Part shown: positions 48,570 through 59,784 of the stretch, piece after piece
Layout of the letters: each line of letters starts with the position of its first letter
Numbering within the stretch: the stretch's first letter is position 1
Source of the DNA: Epiperipatus broadwayi
Lineage: Eukaryota > Onychophora > Udeonychophora > Euonychophora > Peripatidae
Direction: 5' to 3'
Assembly (NCBI GenBank): GCA_028023455.1
Contig: JAQFVV010006200.1
Location: 1,871,238 to 1,935,237 of the forward strand
Length of the DNA: 64,000 nucleotides
Notes under the pieces: generated by a model
Told to the model about the DNA's origin: nothing
The model's database searches: none
What the model saw: the letters and a program-made list of their open reading frames with translations, nothing else
Made by a program: the position numbers and the translations under genes

Positions 48570-50899
48570 CTGTAAACGTTTTGTACTACAGTAAGCATTT
48601 CTTTTTCATTTCTGTTAGTTCTAATATCATTCTCTTATATTCTCATTGTCATCACAAAAACTGTGGTATATATTTCACAAGATCTGGTCTCCATTGCATG
48701 AATAAAATATAATTTCTTACTATTTATAAAATGCTAATACATCTTTGTTAAATTAATAGTATATTTAATTATTAAATTTGATTTGTTACAAACTGCAAAA
48801 GTTGGCCATTATAATATTAAAAGTAGAATAACTGAATTAATAACTCTTCCCATAATTTTAAATCTACTGCCTGATTATTATAAAGACATCAAAATAATAA
48901 TGAGATTCATATGTTGCCTCTGATGCCTGGTGAGAGTGGTGACTTTAGGATATATTAGCTTTTATCTTCTTTGATGTTTCTTGTCTTCACTTATATCTTA
49001 TTGATTTCTTATGTTCTGATTTATCATCATATCAGATTTAATCATTAGTGAGTCAATCTACCACTATAATTTAATCATTGAACTCTGGTATATAGCAGCT
49101 CATTTCTATAATGTGAGCATAAATTGCTTAGAAAGCAATTAAAATGTAAAAATGTTGTACTTAACAGTCATTATCATTAAACTAAAATATTATTGTCTTG
49201 TACTTATTAGAAAAAAAAATATTGTTATAATGTGTCCTTATAACAGCTTCCATTAACCCAGAAACTTCTTCAAATATGCTTATCATTATCTAAATCTATA
49301 AAAATAATGGTGGATCTTAATTTCTGTTTCTAGGAAAATTATTTGTTGCTCATTGGCAAAAGATATTATTAACTCTATTTTATAGTTATCCATTAAAAAC
49401 ACTTCTGTTATTTTTATTACTGACTGATGTTCATAAACAACTCCTTTTGATTGATATCTGCTAGTGGATGCTTTGATTCTGAAGTTATAAGATATTTATA
49501 ATTAAAAGATGACTAAAATATTGTCTACACTCATAATTATCTTTCTTTTTAAGTTCTGCTATCTATTTTATAATATCACACTGATTCATCCCTTACTTGA
49601 TTCTTTTCTTGTTTTGTATCCAAATTATGTGCTTATTATAAGTCTGGAACTAAAATTAGCTTTATTGGTATTGGTTTAATTGTAAGGAGAAGAAAGAATA
49701 GGCACATTTTAGACATTTACCAATAAGTAGTTTATCTGGGGACTGAAGTGGTAGTGTTTTGATGCAATGTTTCTTAAAATATTACTATCTTATATATTCA
49801 ATGAGGTTACTTTGCTTAACATTTCTTTAAATTTCTGAATAGCTTTATTTGCTACGTTATTTGAGAAAAGTTAAAATTCTCAGTCTTTGAAGATGTCAAC
49901 AAATTTTAATAAGATAAATTCAGTGTTTTATCAAGGATTAGTATCTCCAGTAATATATTGCACATAAAAATTTCTGAACTGGTAAATTGTATCTCAATAT
50001 TGATTTTTGAAACAAATTTACATCCAAATCATTGTGTATGTCCATTAACTTCTATTAAATATCTTTATATTAATTAGTATCATATGGATCAGGTACTCAT
50101 TTTCAAAACTTAGTAGCTTGTGGGAATATTCTTTATGAAGCCACCATCCTTTATATTGTTAATTATAACATATTTTATTCAGTCTCAAACACCAATTGTA
50201 GTAATGAGGCAAAGTATTGTCTACATCATTCCAATATGATTTTTATATAATAGTTCTTGAATTTCAGTTTTATATTGGATCTAATAACAATTTGATTTCA
50301 TAAAAAATAATATAAAAATTCTCAGATTACATTCCAGAAATAGGCTAGTTTTGCTCAAACATTTTAGGAGAAGCTGTTAGCTTGGATCCTGCTTATCCAG
50401 GCAGCAGTAATATTGTTTTTTAATCACAAATAACTGAAGGATATCTATATAATTCATACTCTCTTGTATAAGATCATTCATAACCAGTATTCATTGACAA
50501 TATACCAGTATGGAGCATCAAGCCTGCTTTTTCTACTCTCCTGAGAAGTAATGACAACTTTTGGTAGTTTTCAGTTATGTGTACTGTGGCCACTAGGTGA
50601 TGCTGCAGCACCACCAAGAAGCCTTCTTTAAGAATACATGTGATTCATAAAAAAAAATTTCAAAAATTATTATTAGTTGAAAATTTGTAAAACTGATATT
50701 ACAGAATAATTGATATTTCATACATTGGAAGAATTTTTAAAAACATAAGAAATCTTTCTGAGTAATATCTTATCAGTTACTGTGATGGTGTTTCAGCAGT
50801 TATTGGTAGTTTTCTTGCATAATTATTTTTTTAAAAACTAATTTGTTTTGCTATCTGTCAAATAAAAATTTTTTTTTCTATTTAAAATCAAAACTTAAC
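48570..50899. other. AT-rich non-coding stretch, possibly LINE-derived
   Basis: No gene is supported. Because a LINE remnant lies immediately to the right on the minus strand, part of this interval may be its decayed 3' portion, but I could not read any diagnostic motif here. Confidence 0.4.
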
Positions 50900-52310
50900 A
50901 AATTAAATTATAAAAAAATATTGATGTAATTTTTCTGGATATGGCTTCCAATATAGATCTTTAAATGAATTACTATATAGAAAATAGGTGATCATCCATT
51001 GTGATATGGTCATGAACTCACATTTCACTTACATTGTAGTGGATCCATGAATTAAACAATTTCTGTCTCTGGTTATATTATAAATTTTAAATTTTTGGTA
51101 GGTATTTTAAGTATTATACTGCTTCCCCCTGTTGAGTGGAATAACAATGTTAGTTTTGGAAAATTGTCTTGCACTTTTCTATCTACATATATCTCAGAAG
51201 TAATAATGCTATTTTAATTGTTTTTTTGCCATGAATGAAAAAACTTGATGTCAAAAGTTTGTTTAATGACTTATTGGATAGGATATGAAAAAGGACAATA
51301 ATCATTAATATATAAAAAGTATTTTCATCTAATCTACATAATTTATACATTATATCATAGCATCATCTAAGATTCTTATTAAGAAATGTAGTTGAAAATG
51401 CACCATACAGAAATCTGATGCCTATGTAAGTCAGTGATTCATTCAATAATGTTTTCTAACAATTTTATGGATGAATAGATTTGTTTGAATTCTGGGATAA
51501 ATCATCACTGGTAGATCATTGTATTTATTTGAGTTATGTTTCTTGATGTGATCTAATATCTAAGTTGACAAGTCCCCATCTCACCATGTATAATCCTTTT
51601 TTGTCAATTTTACTATATCAGATGGCTGACAGTTAGGAAAGTTAACATCACACATATTCTTCCAAATGATATTAATTACAACTAATCTGAGATCTTTATT
51701 TCTAGTTGGCATTTAGTATTGCATGATAAAAGTTTTGATCCTGATGATCGTAAATAATTATTTATATATTTATAATTATGTAGTTATACCATTCTAAAGT
51801 ACATAGTATGACAAGAGACTTTTGAAAATAGAATTATTTAATTTTTGTTAGCATGGGCATTTAATTATATTGGGAATTAATTTAATGTAGGATTTATTAA
51901 TGATTAATTTATTAATTATTAAATTGATTTTGGCCATTGAAGTACATATTAGAATTTAGTTAGAACATCTATAAAAATTTGATAGAATATTTCTTTCTAT
52001 TAATATTTGCATGCTGAAGATTTGTCACAGATATAACTTATACAATTATTATTGATTTTTTTAAAGAATTTCTCAATAATAAAAATGTTAGAAATTTCTT
52101 TGTTAATTAATACAATATCATTGACATAGGCGAATATTTGTTCATTTCTCTTTCTAGATGTGGGACTAATTCTCCAGAAATAAGATCACTAACCTCTTTT
52201 AGGAATGAGCCATTGTAGATAGAAAATAAATCAGGAGAAAGAAAGGATCTTTGGGCAATGCCTTTTATAATCTAGTAAGAGTCTTACATATTTTTTTATT
52301 GTTGCAAATC
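50900..52310 (-). pseudogene. Decayed LINE reverse transcriptase, YVND motif
   Basis: The minus strand near 52260-52090 reads AQRSFLSPDLFSIYN (motif B; usual QGSxLSPxLFxIY), FLKEVSDLISGELVP, then FAYVNDIVLINKEI (motif C, where the usual YxDD has become YVND). Downstream frames give KNMCDVNFPNCQPSDIVKL and similar open pieces to about 51400, with many stops. This is a non-LTR reverse transcriptase from a family other than RTE. Loss of the first catalytic Asp fits a dead copy. Confidence 0.65.
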
Positions 52311-52359
52311 TAATTTATATATAATTTATGATTCCACATATGTGTGTTGTTGTTTTTTC

Positions 52360-52830
52360 TAATCCATCCTCCAATTCTTCAACCATCCATATTATTGAAA
52401 ATCTGATGATGGAATGCTCAAAACCCTAGTTGATGCCAATATTATTGTCATACCCATGTATATCCATTTAAATATATAGAAGAGGAAAGGGCAAACATTG
52501 GGGTAAATCTGTAATATTTGAATACAAGTATAAGTTATATACTGAAATTTAGATATAGTTAGAGAGGATTTGGACACAGATTTTCAAGCTCTCTTCAGCT
52601 TCATCTTATATAACAGATATACATGACCACATACATGTGAAAAAGATAAATGAACTCCAATGTACATATATTGTGTTGTAGCAGGACTCATCAGTTGGTT
52701 CAGATCATCATCTGTCACAGACACACACACACACATATATATATATAATCAGTGCTCAGTTTATATTAAGATAGCAAATCTTCACACTTTAATAGACAGG
52801 CTTCAATCTTCCCACAAATATCTTTGTGTC
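52360..52830 (-). mobile_element. Foldback-family repeat copy, rearranged
   Basis: It contains the family phrases in minus orientation: CTTCAACCATCCATATTATTG, GAAAATCTGATGATGGAATGC, TTGATGCCAATATTATTGTC, later CATGACCACATACATGTG, CATCAGTTGGTTCAGATCATC and AATCTTCACACTTTAATAGAC. The order differs from the 36-kb element, and a CA/TA microsatellite (52721-52748) sits inside. Confidence 0.65.
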
Positions 52831-54105
52831 ATCACAAAACTCATCTTTATCTTTTTATGTGATGTCTTTCTATCTGGAGTTTGAATGACCATATTCATTT
52901 ATAAGTAGCTGCTATTGATAAGATTGATCAATGGAAATATTTAAGATAAGATATTATCTCTTACAGCATTGTGAAACTATAATTTTTACATATAATATCT
53001 GTAGTAAGATTCTTTCTTTCCTGTCAATAACAATGGGTCAGATCAGCCATGTTTTACTTGTCTATCTAAAATAAAAACAAAACCAAAACAAGTTAAGAAG
53101 TATAATGACCCAAAACTAATTATCTGTCAAGGTGAATTGGAAAGTTATTAGTGAAAAATTGTGATTTTTCTTTGAAATTATTTATTTGCAAATCATAAGC
53201 GTACTTATATAATTTGAGGAATGTTAAGTTATAGTATTTTTGCTTAAAACTGTTTTCTATAGTATTACACTATTGCTTTACCATATCAACCACTCATTTA
53301 CTATACAATACTTTTTGTTCTCTCTATTTCTTTTTTAGATTAATTAAGATTTGGAAATACTGTTGTAAAAACTCTTCGTAATTGTTAAGGACATTTACTT
53401 TTGAGTTTTAATTCACTACCAGCAATTCAGTGTGTATTTGTGCACATCAGTTCATCTATTATCTTTCTTTTTTATATTTCATTTCTGTTATTATTTTAAT
53501 ATTGTTATGGTACAGTATTTACCTTATAAGATAAAATAAAGAAGAAGAGAAAAAAAGTTGATCAACCACAATTCTGCTGAACTGACTGGTAAAACTAAAA
53601 ACTTTTAAGAAATAGCTACACTTAATTGTATCATGTGTTTTATACACATTATGTGTACAACACAATTGATGCTATAAAATATTCTATTCTTTGAAAATTA
53701 TTACTTGAATTGGAATGTAAAATTTGTACAAAATAAATATTAACCAATTTTTTTTTTTTTGGGAAATAGTCTTTTAACCCATGATGTTAAAGATCATTTC
53801 ATTTATATTTCACTATTTCAAAAATTAAAATCAACGTTGTTATTGCTACCATAATTAGATACAACCTGTAAATATTTAATCCTATTTGTAAACATACAAT
53901 TATATAAACACATACTCATTTTGCAATATTAGGTATAAAATAATATTTCAGGAGTAGTGAAAATTATTACAGACATATTATTCATTAATCTCTAATTTAA
54001 TGAATGACTAATAAAAATTACTAACAAACTTCCACCAAATGATTTGTGTCAAAGTTGTAAGAGCAGTGAGTTTGACACTTTTCAATTAAATGGTAGTAAT
54101 TGGCT
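52831..54105. other. AT-rich non-coding stretch
   Basis: No gene is supported. The phrase TAATGAATGACTAATAAAAAT at 53999 also occurs at 47380 and, slightly altered, at 54594. It is a short dispersed repeat near the MITE copies. Confidence 0.5.
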
Positions 54106-54263
54106 AACTATCTATTTATTTACCTACCTATCTACCTGGCTACCTCCCTGCCTGCTTCCCTTCCTCCTTCCCTACCTACCAATCTACCCACACACCAACC
54201 ACTTATCCCTTTACCCCTAGCCACCTATCCACCCACCTATCTATCTATCTATTTATCTATCTA

Positions 54264-54324
<61 letters not shown>

Positions 54325-54366
54325 TTATCTATCTACCTATCCATCCATCCATCCATCTATCTACAT
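54106..54366. repeat. Imperfect TATC/CTAC microsatellite
   Basis: The tetranucleotide array is degenerate at the left (TACC, TCCC, CACC variants) and regular (TATC) from about 54237. The plus-strand Leu-Pro-Ser-Tyr ORF here is a by-product of the repeat. Confidence 0.95.
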
Positions 54367-54379
54367 TGAACAATGATAA

Positions 54380-54559
54380 AGATATATGTAAAAAAATGTG
54401 ATCTGTTCTAACTGATGAGTGCTGGCATCTTGGGGATCATACATATTCTTCACATATCTTTGGTCATACGATTGTGATTATATTCCTCCACAGGATGTTA
54501 AAAGTGGGTAAAAACTAGTCCCTACCATGCATGAGAGTGGTGAAGTGAAAGTTACACTA
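54380..54559 (-). mobile_element. Chimeric TIR-MITE/foldback copy
   Basis: Reverse-oriented relative of 47144-47340: AACTGATGAGTGCTGGCATC and GGGGATCATACATATTC on the left, then TCCTCCACAGGATGTTAAAAG, GGTAAAAACTAGTCCCTACC, and the TIR end GAGAGTGGTGAAGTGAAAG with TTACACTATAG on the right. Confidence 0.6.
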
Positions 54560-55083
54560 TAGAAATAATCATTAAATGGATAAGCTGTAGTCTAATGAAT
54601 GATTAATAAAAAATATTAATATAAATATGAAATGTTCTAAAGTGTAAAATCTTAATTGTATGTAAGTGAATAATCACCATCTTATTGCTTTTATCTATAA
54701 TTTTTAATGTTTCCCAGAACTATACTGTTTTTCATCCACTTAAAAATGGCGGATCAAAATTTCACTATATATATATATTGTTATTAAATATAAATCTATG
54801 CTTACAAATTACAGTTTACTTTTTTTTGAAAATGGAGAAAATATTCTGGTAAAACATTAATATCTAATATCATGTGACTTTTGATATCTTAAAGACTGCT
54901 GGATTTTAATCCTCTGAAAATTTTGAATAATAACAGGAAGTATAAAGATCCAAAAAAGGATAACTCTAAAATAATTTAAAATGTTATTTTTAAAAAAAAA
55001 TAAATTATAATGCAAAAGAGAAAGCAACTGAAAATAATTTATAAAAACTGAACATATTTGTACAAATTATACATACCTTTGAC
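54560..55083. other. AT-rich non-coding stretch
   Basis: No gene or RNA is recognised. It includes the short TAATGAATGATTAATAAAAA relic at 54594. Confidence 0.5.
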
Positions 55084-55656
55084 GCAGGGCCGGCGAAAGC
55101 GGGCATGCAACGCATGCTAGGCATGCGGGCGCTGGCAGAAGGAGGCGCCATCACTGAGAGATTAGCATCTGAAAAAGAAGGCGTCATCCCTGAGAAATTA
55201 AAACTCTACTAACAAAAATACTCACATTTGAAGAATATTATTCTCAAATGTTTATTTACAAAAATTATTGAGAGTAGATTATTGAAAATCATATGAAGTC
55301 ATATTATATCTTATTAAATGACACACACAAGCAGGCCTGCACACAAGCTCTGCTTAATATTAAAAATATAAAACAATCAAATCTATTATTTATCATGAAC
55401 AATAAACTAAACATAAAGTTTATTATATTACAAATTTCATATTGTAATGTTTATATATATATAGTACTGCTTATAGTAAACTATAAGTAACTTTCTGCTA
55501 GCAAATATATAAATAAACACACACTAAAAGTATTATAAATTAGAACTTATGTATGTATATGCGTATATATATATTAGATCATGTTTGTTAAAAACAGACA
55601 GTGACGCAAATAATAAATATGAAATTTTAAAAAAAAAAAATATCTAAATTTGCCGT

Positions 55657-55713
55657 GTTAAATTATATATTATTTCATACAAACCGTTTGTATGAAATAA
55701 TATATAATTTAAC
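55657..55713. repeat. Perfect palindrome, 27-bp arms, 3-nt loop
   Basis: Arms 55657-55683 and 55687-55713 are exact reverse complements around CCG. The sequence would form a very stable hairpin. A second palindrome follows 10 bp later. The position inside a non-autonomous hAT element suggests an element-borne structure or a small nested insertion. Confidence 0.93.
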
Positions 55714-55723
55714 AATCAATTTT

Positions 55724-55751
55724 ATGCTATTTTTGATATCAAAAATAGCAT
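55724..55751. repeat. Perfect 28-bp palindrome, no loop
   Basis: Two 14-bp arms meet directly at the GATATC centre, with outer ends ATGCTATTTT and AAAATAGCAT. It is exact at all positions. Confidence 0.93.
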
Positions 55752-55893
55752 TACATCGTGCATTCTTTCTAAAAATCATGACTTTTTTAAAACGCCACGG
55801 GACACGGTCGGGTCACCTTAGTAAACATACATATTGACAGGGGCACCAAAATCAAATTTGCATGCGGGCGCCTAGTACCCAGCGCCGGCGCTG

Positions 55894-56854
55894 CCTTTGA
55901 GCAATAACGATTTAAAATACTAACTATATTAGATATGTATTTCTCTTTTATTAGAGTATTCGAATAATTTTAGGGCAGTTTTGAACTTTTAGAAATATAA
56001 ATGTTATAAGTTCATACCTGAATGTTTAATTTTTAAAATATTGGAATGTTTCTTATTAATTACTCAATATATTATATTATTGCTAATTTTTTCCTGTCGG
56101 TTATTGGTTAAATTCTTATGAGAAGTATTTTCTTTTAACCGAAAGTAAATTTTCTATTTATCGTTGTTGCAGAATTTAATTGAATTAATCCGTCGAATTT
56201 TGTTTAACATTTTCCATTTTCGTTCACAGGAAAAAAAAAAGAAAAACACACAACAAATAAATTTTAATGTTTACACTTTTAAATAGTTTCCCAAATTTGA
56301 AGCACTTATATCTAAAGTTATTAAGATATGATACTATACATTTTCTACATGTGATTATATTTTTATCTAAGACAGATTTCAAGATCATAAATAAAGGCAA
56401 TTCTAGTAATGGCAGTTGTATAAAAAGCGCAACATGGATAATTTACATTCATATGTGATTCATTAAACTTACAACTTCTTTCTTCAAAATATTTCTTCAT
56501 TTAATAAAATTATAACCTTAAAATAAACTCATTCACGTTCTATATCAAACTCAACTCGTTTAGAACAGAAGTTCTCAAACTTATTTAACTTGCCCCCCCC
56601 CCCCGCCGTTACTCTCCTTTCCTTCTTGAACATCACAAAAAGATATTTTTACCTACTTCCTACAGCATAGCAGAAAAAGATATTATAAATAAGATACATT
56701 GAATCTTGAAATTATAAAACTATTTTTTCAATCAACCATATTATATACAGAAAATTAAGATAACAACGAATAATATTAACAAATAACCTAAAAAACATCC
56801 CAATGAAAAGAATGAAGCTGTTGGCCTGTTATCACTTTATTAATGTTCAATTAA
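55894..56854. other. AT-rich non-coding stretch
   Basis: No gene is supported. A C homopolymer of about 12 lies near 56595, next to GTTCTCAAACTTATTTAAC. That phrase resembles a hAT end (CAGTGGTTCTCAAAC type), but no matching second end was found. Confidence 0.45.
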
Positions 56855-56952
56855 CCTGTGTTATTTAGCATAGTTGGTATAACATCTGACTTGAGATTGG
56901 GATGTCAGAGAATCAACAAACTTATTATAAACTCCAGAATAATAAAACCACT
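56855..56952 (+). mobile_element. tRNA-derived SINE, family 2, degraded copy
   Basis: TTTAGCATAGTTGGTATAAC (box A), CATCTGACTTGAGATTGGGATG (anticodon-arm region, two short parts) and GAGAATCAA (box B remnant) follow the order of the 23.2- and 46.6-kb copies. The tail AAACTTATTATAAACTCCAG matches the tail of the 46.6-kb copy. No target duplication was found. Confidence 0.62.
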
Positions 56953-57400
56953 ATTGATTTTTTTTTTAATGTTCAGTTCTAGTTTTATCATCAACATTCT
57001 TAAATCACCACAATGAGCTATTTGTCATCAGTTTCTTTTTTTAGTTAACAGATTTGTGATACCTTTAAGCTATCCATATTCTACTAAATATGATGAAGAA
57101 CTGCAATTAATAATTTTTGTATTATAGCCCATATTCTAGGATAAAGTGAAGATATCTGTTTGCAATCAGAATTGTTGATAGCTGATTGTGAATTTAAATT
57201 TCAACTCCCCATTAATTGTTATTTCTATCAGTTCTTAAAGTTTAGGAGATTCTTCTGAATTTATACTTGAAAAGGGGACAAAAACACAATTGGTTATATT
57301 CATTTTAAGAATATCTTCATATCATTAATTGAAATCAGAATGGAGCATTTCCAAGTGCTGATAACAGTTAAGCAAGTCTTCATCATCATCATGTTTTCTA
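56953..57400. other. AT-rich non-coding stretch
   Basis: No gene, RNA gene or repeat family member is recognised. The stretch ends in a short CATCATCATCATG run immediately before the inverted-repeat module. Confidence 0.5.
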
Positions 57401-57646
57401 TTAACATATACCATTTACAATTTTCTTAAACACTTTATCAATACTCTTTACTTATATCAAAACTAACAAGTATATTTTATTTTTGTTTTATTTTATGTAT
57501 TTAATTATGTATATGAATATGTGTAAATGTGTATTAATGTTGTAGCTCTGATGATGACTGCAGGACAGTCGAAACTGTTAATTTTGTTATAAATAAAGAG
57601 TATTGATAAAGTGTTTAAGAAAGTTGTAAATGGTATGATATGTTAA
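57401..57646 (+). mobile_element. Small inverted-repeat module with hammerhead-like core, second locus
   Basis: Arms of about 58 bp (57401-57458 and 57588-57646) are inverted copies with a few differences. The centre ends in CTGATGA, one T, a stem GACTG/CAGTC (loop CAGGA), then GAAAC (57548-57575). The order CUGAUGA, stem II, GAAA is that of a hammerhead ribozyme core. The arms share no sequence with those of the 16-kb module, but the centres have similar T/G-rich lead-ins (GTGTATTAATGTTGTAGCTC here, GTATTGTGTTTGTTATAATT there). No ORF is present. Confidence 0.6.
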
Positions 57647-57699
57647 AGTAGAAATCAATACATAGGAAAAGGAAAAAGAAGAAAAATGTTTTCTATTGT

Positions 57700-58350
57700 T
57701 GATAAATTTGAATACTAAATTTTATTTGTATAGAAGAAATTTTGCCACAACTGTGGAAATAGTAGTTTTGTTTTGGTTAAATTCAGCTTATCATCTTAGA
57801 GCTGTAGATTTATTTTATTAAATTTATTAAGCAAGTCTGTCAAATAAGCTATGTTATTTTTGGAATTGTCCAAATTAGCTATAAAGCATTGCCCTAGCTT
57901 TAAGTCAAAGAGTTTATAAATCTAATCCTAACAGGTATCATTGGATAACTAATGAAATTTTGTATGAAACAGCAAGCTATTAAACCCATTATTATTTTTG
58001 ATACAAAGTTATTAATACAATCCAATATTCAGTGAATTACTTTGTTGATTGCTTGGATGACATCATATAATGGCCTATTTAGGTGTTCATTCAGATTTTT
58101 GAAAACTGAATGTTGATAATAAATGATGCAGTATACAGTAAATATATTTCTAACTGCTTTTTTTAAATTGCAAGTATGCCCATATTTAAATAGTTGTCAT
58201 TTGAATTAGTTTCATAAGTTTAAGCTATATTTTTTGAATTTTAATAGTTTAACCATTACCAGGAATACAGCATCTGGTTGAATATCTTTTAAAATTTTTG
58301 TTAATGTCAAAAGCACCAATACTAAAATGGACTTAAAAAAATACTAATGT
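57700..58350 (-). pseudogene. Decayed hAT transposase (ZBED/FAM200-like)
   Basis: On the minus strand, open pieces in order read YCIIYYQHSVFKNLNEHLNR (compare the 'C..H.Q.L..K.L...L' stretch of ZBED-type hAT transposases), PLYDVIQAINKVI, LDCINNFVSK, then IANLDNSKNNIAYLTDLLNK, FNKINLQL and DDKLNLTKTK. In the family the last part, 'YL.D.F...N.LNLQLQG', precedes the C-terminal dimerisation region. The His of 'C-x-x-H' is changed to Tyr, and several stops exist. The N-terminal zinc finger and first catalytic Asp may lie to the right, up to about 59.4 kb, but I could not read them. Confidence 0.65.
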
Positions 58351-59784
58351 CAGTGAGGTCAATATTAGCAATGGTATAAAAACCAAAGACAAAAATATAT
58401 TAATTTTAAAGATGGATATATTAATAATGTTATAGAAACTGAAGATAAACCATTTTAAGTATATCAATGAAGAAATGCTAATAGATAGTAAAAAATCTTT
58501 ATCAACAATTGAAAAACATGTGAAAAAAACAAACAAAGAAACAGTCATAAAGAATTATTTTCTCAAACTACTAATGAAAAAAAAAGTTATGTGTAGTTTG
58601 CATGACAAGAAAACAACAAAGCAAAACTAATCAACATGTCCAGATCTGCCACATTCAATGTAAGTCAAAAATGAAACTATTCTCAAATTGTTAGCATGAA
58701 ACATTTAATAATACAAGATCTCTTGAAATGTCAATATTCTCTATTATTCATTCCATAAAAAGAGCCATGGATGAATTTCCTGTTAGCCTCAAAAGATTTT
58801 TTAGCCATTGTATTTAGCAACAGAAAACAAAATTAAGGTTGAAAATCTTATTTCAAACATTACATGGAAATAAGATCTATTACATTGCTAAAAATTCAAA
58901 CCCTGCCATTTTGGAAAGAATAATAAATACTATGTGATTTGACAAAAAAGTCTTTTCTAAATACTTAGAAAATATTGCAACTTCCCTTGAATGAAAATTT
59001 AATGATTAAAATTGGTAATAAAGCAATTCAATCACATGATTTCAATTTTCATTTAAAAATGAGAAGAAAAAACTTCTGAAATCATATCATACATAATCAT
59101 ATCAAAGGAAGACTATTTGGTTATCTTAAATACTGCAGAATAGAACACACTGCATCCAATTTCCTTGACAAAATTGAACATAGGCACTCTATGCCCCTTA
59201 ATCTGGCACAATTTCAAGACATGGCTCAAGGAAATATTAGTTCAGTCTCATATTGAGTACAATGATTACATGCTACTAGTCCATGATGAAACTACTGATG
59301 ACTTTGAGAAATACAGTAACATTTTGTCTAATGCAATTTATTTTATTAACTGCAAATCTAAAGACATAACAAATTAAAAAATTGAAAAATGTCAAAATTT
59401 TCCTAACCCATTTACTTTCATAATTCAATATTTAGCAGGTCAAATACATCAACATTATTCCTAGAGGAAAGTTAAATCAATTGTATATACAAAAGAATAA
59501 AACATAAAAATAAACAAAAAGATTGCAGCAATCTGATGATGAGACAAAATAACTAAAAAAATTACATTTTTCAACATAAACACCCATAATTGAATAAAAT
59601 TTGTACCCTTAAAGTTAGGGGAATAAATTTCTGGCCAAAATGCATAAATTCATCAGGTTCTTTGATAGGATATTTTTAATATATTAGCAATTACCAAAAC
59701 AAAATTTTGTCACAGTACTAACACACATATTTTTAGTGTTATCTAACTACTGATTTACCATTTCTTTTTTAAATATTCATCCTG
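58351..59784. other. AT-rich stretch, may include the N-terminal hAT remnant
   Basis: No complete gene is seen. A 70-residue plus ORF (59165-59377; MTKLNIGTLCPLIWHNFKTW start, then HDETTDDFEKY) has balanced composition but no recognisable domain, and it lies opposite the strand of the hAT relic. It could be a chance ORF or an exon fragment. Confidence 0.4.

Larger units (their letters stand above)
55084..55893. mobile_element. GC-ended non-autonomous hAT-like element
   Basis: The ends are GC-rich and inverted: GCAGGGCCGGCG with GGCATGCGGGCGC inside on the left, and GCATGCGGGCGCC with GCGCCGGCGCTG on the right. The CAGGGCCGGC start is common in hAT elements. The 8-bp flanks CCTTTGAC (55076) and CCTTTGAG (55894) match at 7 of 8. 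Near the left end two 30-bp units (GGAGGCGCCATCACTGAGAG; GAAGGCGTCATCCCTGAGAA) are tandem. No transposase is encoded in the 810 bp. The interior holds two perfect palindromes. Confidence 0.8.

Noticed and set aside
54100-54369. Plus-strand 89-codon ORF rich in Leu, Pro, Ser, Tyr
   Set aside because: It arises from the TATC/TACC microsatellite and is not a gene.
56560-56640. hAT terminal inverted repeat near the C homopolymer (GTTCTCAAACTTATT)
   Set aside because: No second end or 8-bp duplication was found within several kb, so it stays a chance or relic resemblance.
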